A stretch of 64,000 bases of DNA, taken from assembly GCF_002157145.1 (NCBI RefSeq), contig NZ_CP021361.1:1798001-1862000 (forward strand). The letters are read 5' to 3'. Position numbers and translations under genes: made by a program. The DNA is from Acidovorax carolinensis (GTDB lineage Bacteria > Pseudomonadota > Gammaproteobacteria > Burkholderiales > Burkholderiaceae_C). Under the pieces are notes generated by a model. It made no database searches and had not been told where the DNA came from. It worked only from the letters and a program-made list of their open reading frames with translations. Positions 62,048 through 64,000 of the stretch are shown one piece after another. Position 1 is the first letter of the stretch; every line of letters starts with the position of its first letter.

Positions 62048-62913
62048 ACGGCAAATCCGGTGAGGGCCAGGCGAAAGTCCGGCGCGGTGGGCACCAGCGG
62101 GGCCAGGGGCTCTTGCCGGTGGTTGCTGGCAAAGGCCACCTCGTCGCGCAGGATTTCCCAGGCTTGCTGGCGCAACTGCACAAATGCGGTGGAGTTGCGG
62201 ATTTCCGGGGCGCGCGGGCGCGGCAGCGGCACGTCGAGGATGGCCTTGATGCGGCCGGGCCGGTGCGTCATCACGGCGATGCGGTCCGACAGGTAGATCG
62301 CCTCGTCGAGACTGTGCGTGATGAAGACGATGGTTTTCTTGTGCAGCTCCCAGATGCGCAGCAGCTCGGACTGCAGGATTTCGCGGGTCTGCGCATCGAG
62401 CGCGGCAAAGGGCTCGTCCATCAGCAGCAGGTCGGGGTTGTAGGCCAGCGAGCGCGCAATGGCCACGCGCTGGCGCATGCCGCCCGACAGCTCGTGCGGG
62501 TAGCGGTGGCCGAAGCCTTCCAGCCCCACCAGTTCCAGAAACTCCTGCGCGGTGCGCCGGCGCTCGGCCTTGGGCAGCTTGCGGATCTCCAGCCCCACCT
62601 CGATGTTGCGCAGCACCGTGCGCCACGGAAACAGCGCGTAGCCCTGGAACACCACGCCCTGGTGCTGGTTGATGCCCTCGGCGGGGCGGCCGTCGATGGT
62701 GATGCTGCCGCCGGTCTTGCGCGACAGGCCAGCCAGCATGCTGAGAAAGGTGGATTTCCCGCAGCCCGAAGGCCCGAGGATGGTGAAGAACTCGCCGGGG
62801 CGCACGTCCAGGTCGAAGTTCTTCAGCGCGGAAATGGTCTTTTTCTGGCCGAGCTCGTCGCGGACCTGAAAGTCCATCTGCACGCCGCGCGCCACGATCT
62901 TGGCATCACTCAT
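62044..62913 (-). CDS. ABC transporter ATP-binding protein (SsuB/TauB/NrtD type)
   Basis: A 289-residue ATPase. Walker A LGPSGCGKSTFLSML is near residue 47, the Q-loop VVFQGYALFPWRTVLRN near 88, the signature LSGGMRQRVAIARSLAYNP near 142, Walker B LLLMDEPFAALDAQTRE near 162, and the H-loop VFITHSLDEAIYLSDRI near 196. The C-terminal tail (EVAFASNHRQEPLAPLVPTA) is longer than in SsuB. It starts 4 bp after the receptor gene stop and overlaps the permease start. Confidence 0.94.
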   Translation of the reverse strand: MSDAKIVARGVQMDFQVRDELGQKKTISALKNFDLDVRPGEFFTILGPSGCGKSTFLSMLAGLSRKTGGSITIDGRPAEGINQHQGVVFQGYALFPWRTVLRNIEVGLEIRKLPKAERRRTAQEFLELVGLEGFGHRYPHELSGGMRQRVAIARSLAYNPDLLLMDEPFAALDAQTREILQSELLRIWELHKKTIVFITHSLDEAIYLSDRIAVMTHRPGRIKAILDVPLPRPRAPEIRNSTAFVQLRQQAWEILRDEVAFASNHRQEPLAPLVPTAPDFRLALTGFAV

Positions 62914-62917
62914 GGGG

Positions 62918-63946
62918 TCAGCCCTTGGCGTGCGGGTTGAATTCGTTGGTGTACACGTCGGCCACCTTGACCTTGCCGGGGGCCAGCTTGCCCTCGGCCT
63001 GCAGGATGTCGATGTAGTACTGGATCGGCGGCTCGGTGATGAGCTGGTTGTCCACATAGGCGTAGCGCTCCACATGCTTGAGGTCCATTCCGATGCGCTC
63101 GGCCGTGTATTTGCGGGCCTCCTCGGGGTTGGCGTTGACCCAGTTGCCTGCCTTGGCCAGGGCGGCCACCACGTCGCGCACGGCCTGCGGGTTTTCGCGC
63201 GCAAATTGGCCGTTCACGCTGTAGGGCGACATGCCGCCGAGGCCTCCGTCCAGGTCGAAATCGCTCCACAGGCGCAGCAGGTCGGTGTTGGCTTCGGCGC
63301 CGCCCGAGTGCGGCGGGTGGATGATGGCCAGGTCCACATTGCCGGTGGCCACGGCCTGCTCGTTCTGGTTGTCGGGCACCACGATGAAGTTGATCTTGTT
63401 CACGTCCACGCCGTGCTCGCGCAGGTATTTCTTGGTGACGAACTCGGCGCAGGCGCCAAAGCTGTTGAAGCCGATGGTCTTGCCTTCGAGGTCCTTGGGC
63501 TGGCGGATGCCCGAGCTCTTTTTCACGAAGTACTTCATGTGGGGCGCTTCCTGCAGCGTTTTGCCGCCTGCGGCCACCACCTTCATGTCGGCGCCACTGG
63601 CAATGGCCGAGATCACCAGCGGCACCATGCGCGCGCCAAAGTGGATGTCGCCCGTGCCCACGAGCGGAATGATCTGCGGCGCGGCCACCTTGCCCACGTA
63701 CTTGGGCCGGGTGCTGGTGCCCTCGAAATAGCCCAGGCGGTCGGCCAGGTAGATCAGGTCGAACGAGGGGTTGTCGGGATAGAGGAATTCGACGATCTTG
63801 CTGCTGCTGGCCGCCGCCGGTGCGGTGGCGCCAGCGGTGGATGCGGCCTGCTCATCGGGGCGCGAGCAGGCGGCGAGGCCCCAGCTGGCGGCGGTCAGGG
63901 CGGTGAGGGTTTTCAGCGCCGAGCGGCGGCTGGTGGCTAAGGTCAT
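62918..63946 (-). CDS. ABC transporter substrate-binding protein (SsuA/NrtA-like lipoprotein)
   Basis: A 342-residue receptor. The N-terminus combines a twin-arginine motif (TSRRSALKTL) with a lipobox-like LAAC (cysteine at residue 27), so it may be exported by Tat and anchored as a lipoprotein. The NMT1/SsuA fold shows FDLIYLADRLGYFEG, VGTGDIHFGARMVPLVISA, LEGKTIGFNSFGACAEFV, VVPDNQNEQAVATGNVDLAII and AERIGMDLKHVERYAYVDN. It is the first gene of a minus-strand unit with ATPase, permease, second binding protein and DszC-like gene. The promoter lies beyond 63947; the last 54 bases of the window show nothing I can name. Confidence 0.9.
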   Translation of the reverse strand: MTLATSRRSALKTLTALTAASWGLAACSRPDEQAASTAGATAPAAASSSKIVEFLYPDNPSFDLIYLADRLGYFEGTSTRPKYVGKVAAPQIIPLVGTGDIHFGARMVPLVISAIASGADMKVVAAGGKTLQEAPHMKYFVKKSSGIRQPKDLEGKTIGFNSFGACAEFVTKKYLREHGVDVNKINFIVVPDNQNEQAVATGNVDLAIIHPPHSGGAEANTDLLRLWSDFDLDGGLGGMSPYSVNGQFARENPQAVRDVVAALAKAGNWVNANPEEARKYTAERIGMDLKHVERYAYVDNQLITEPPIQYYIDILQAEGKLAPGKVKVADVYTNEFNPHAKG

Positions 63947-64000
63947 GGTGCGCAGTCCTTCGAAGGGGAAACAGGTCGAAGGCTGCAGCGTAGGTTTGGA

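Overview
The window is a GC-rich chromosomal segment from a betaproteobacterium. The gene content and order point to the Comamonadaceae, most likely Acidovorax or a close relative: a cys cluster with a DUF934 gene between cysH and cysI, an ssu operon with a Mop/TOBE gene, a MnmC fusion, a FimV-like protein, and a palindromic intergenic repeat I associate with this family. The species call is inference. I see no rRNA, tRNA, CRISPR array, prophage or replication origin. The only mobile element is one complete IS30-type insertion sequence.

Layout. 0-9.7 kb: end of a fumarylacetoacetase-fold gene, an alpha/beta hydrolase, a hotdog-GNAT fusion, metY, a P-type ATPase, the IS, and a broken rlhA-like U32 gene. 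9.7-19.5 kb: mixed housekeeping, with a branched-chain amino acid receptor, a PaiB-like protein, a TadA deaminase fused to a haloalkane-dehalogenase-like domain, an LD-carboxypeptidase, a cyclase-FHA protein, a penicillin-acylase-family protein and an L,D-transpeptidase. 19.5-25.3 kb: minus-strand fatty-acyl-CoA genes with a Crp/Fnr regulator. 25.3-27.6 kb: a FimV-like protein. 27.7-33.4 kb: thiamine genes (thiOSGE, thiD, cytX) with two TPP riboswitches. 33.6-36.3 kb: a GNAT-Rnk fusion, a ferredoxin reductase-like flavoprotein and fdxA. 36.3-42.4 kb: sulfate assimilation operon tauE-cysI-DUF934-cysH-cysD-cysN. 42.5-45.8 kb: mnmC, a TRIC-like channel and yggX, with 94-bp tandem repeats. 45.9-53.8 kb: sulfonate operon (sbp, ssuE, ssuA, ssuD, ssuC, ssuB, Mop-like gene) and a CysB/Cbl-type LysR regulator. 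53.9-57.2 kb: a helicase-nuclease gene pair behind a candidate SOS box. 57.7-63.9 kb: a second organosulfur set, with an NtaA-type monooxygenase, a DszC-like flavoprotein and an SsuABC-like transporter plus an extra binding protein.

Many of the genes between 36 kb and 64 kb serve sulfur supply: import of sulfate, sulfonates and related compounds, release of sulfite by FMN-dependent monooxygenases, and reduction to sulfide; the sulfide can enter amino acids through MetY at 2-3 kb.

Two window-wide features matter when reading the annotation. First, at least eleven copies of a roughly 40-55 bp palindromic repeat lie between genes. Several run into genes, supplying the N-terminus of CysN and of the DUF934 protein, the C-termini of the transpeptidase and the helicase, and a Shine-Dalgarno sequence for ssuB. 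Second, rlhA, cysI, sbp, ssuE, ssuA, ssuD and probably the transpeptidase each lack one or two bases in short G/C runs. Restoring exactly those bases gives full-length proteins, so sequencing error is more likely than decay.
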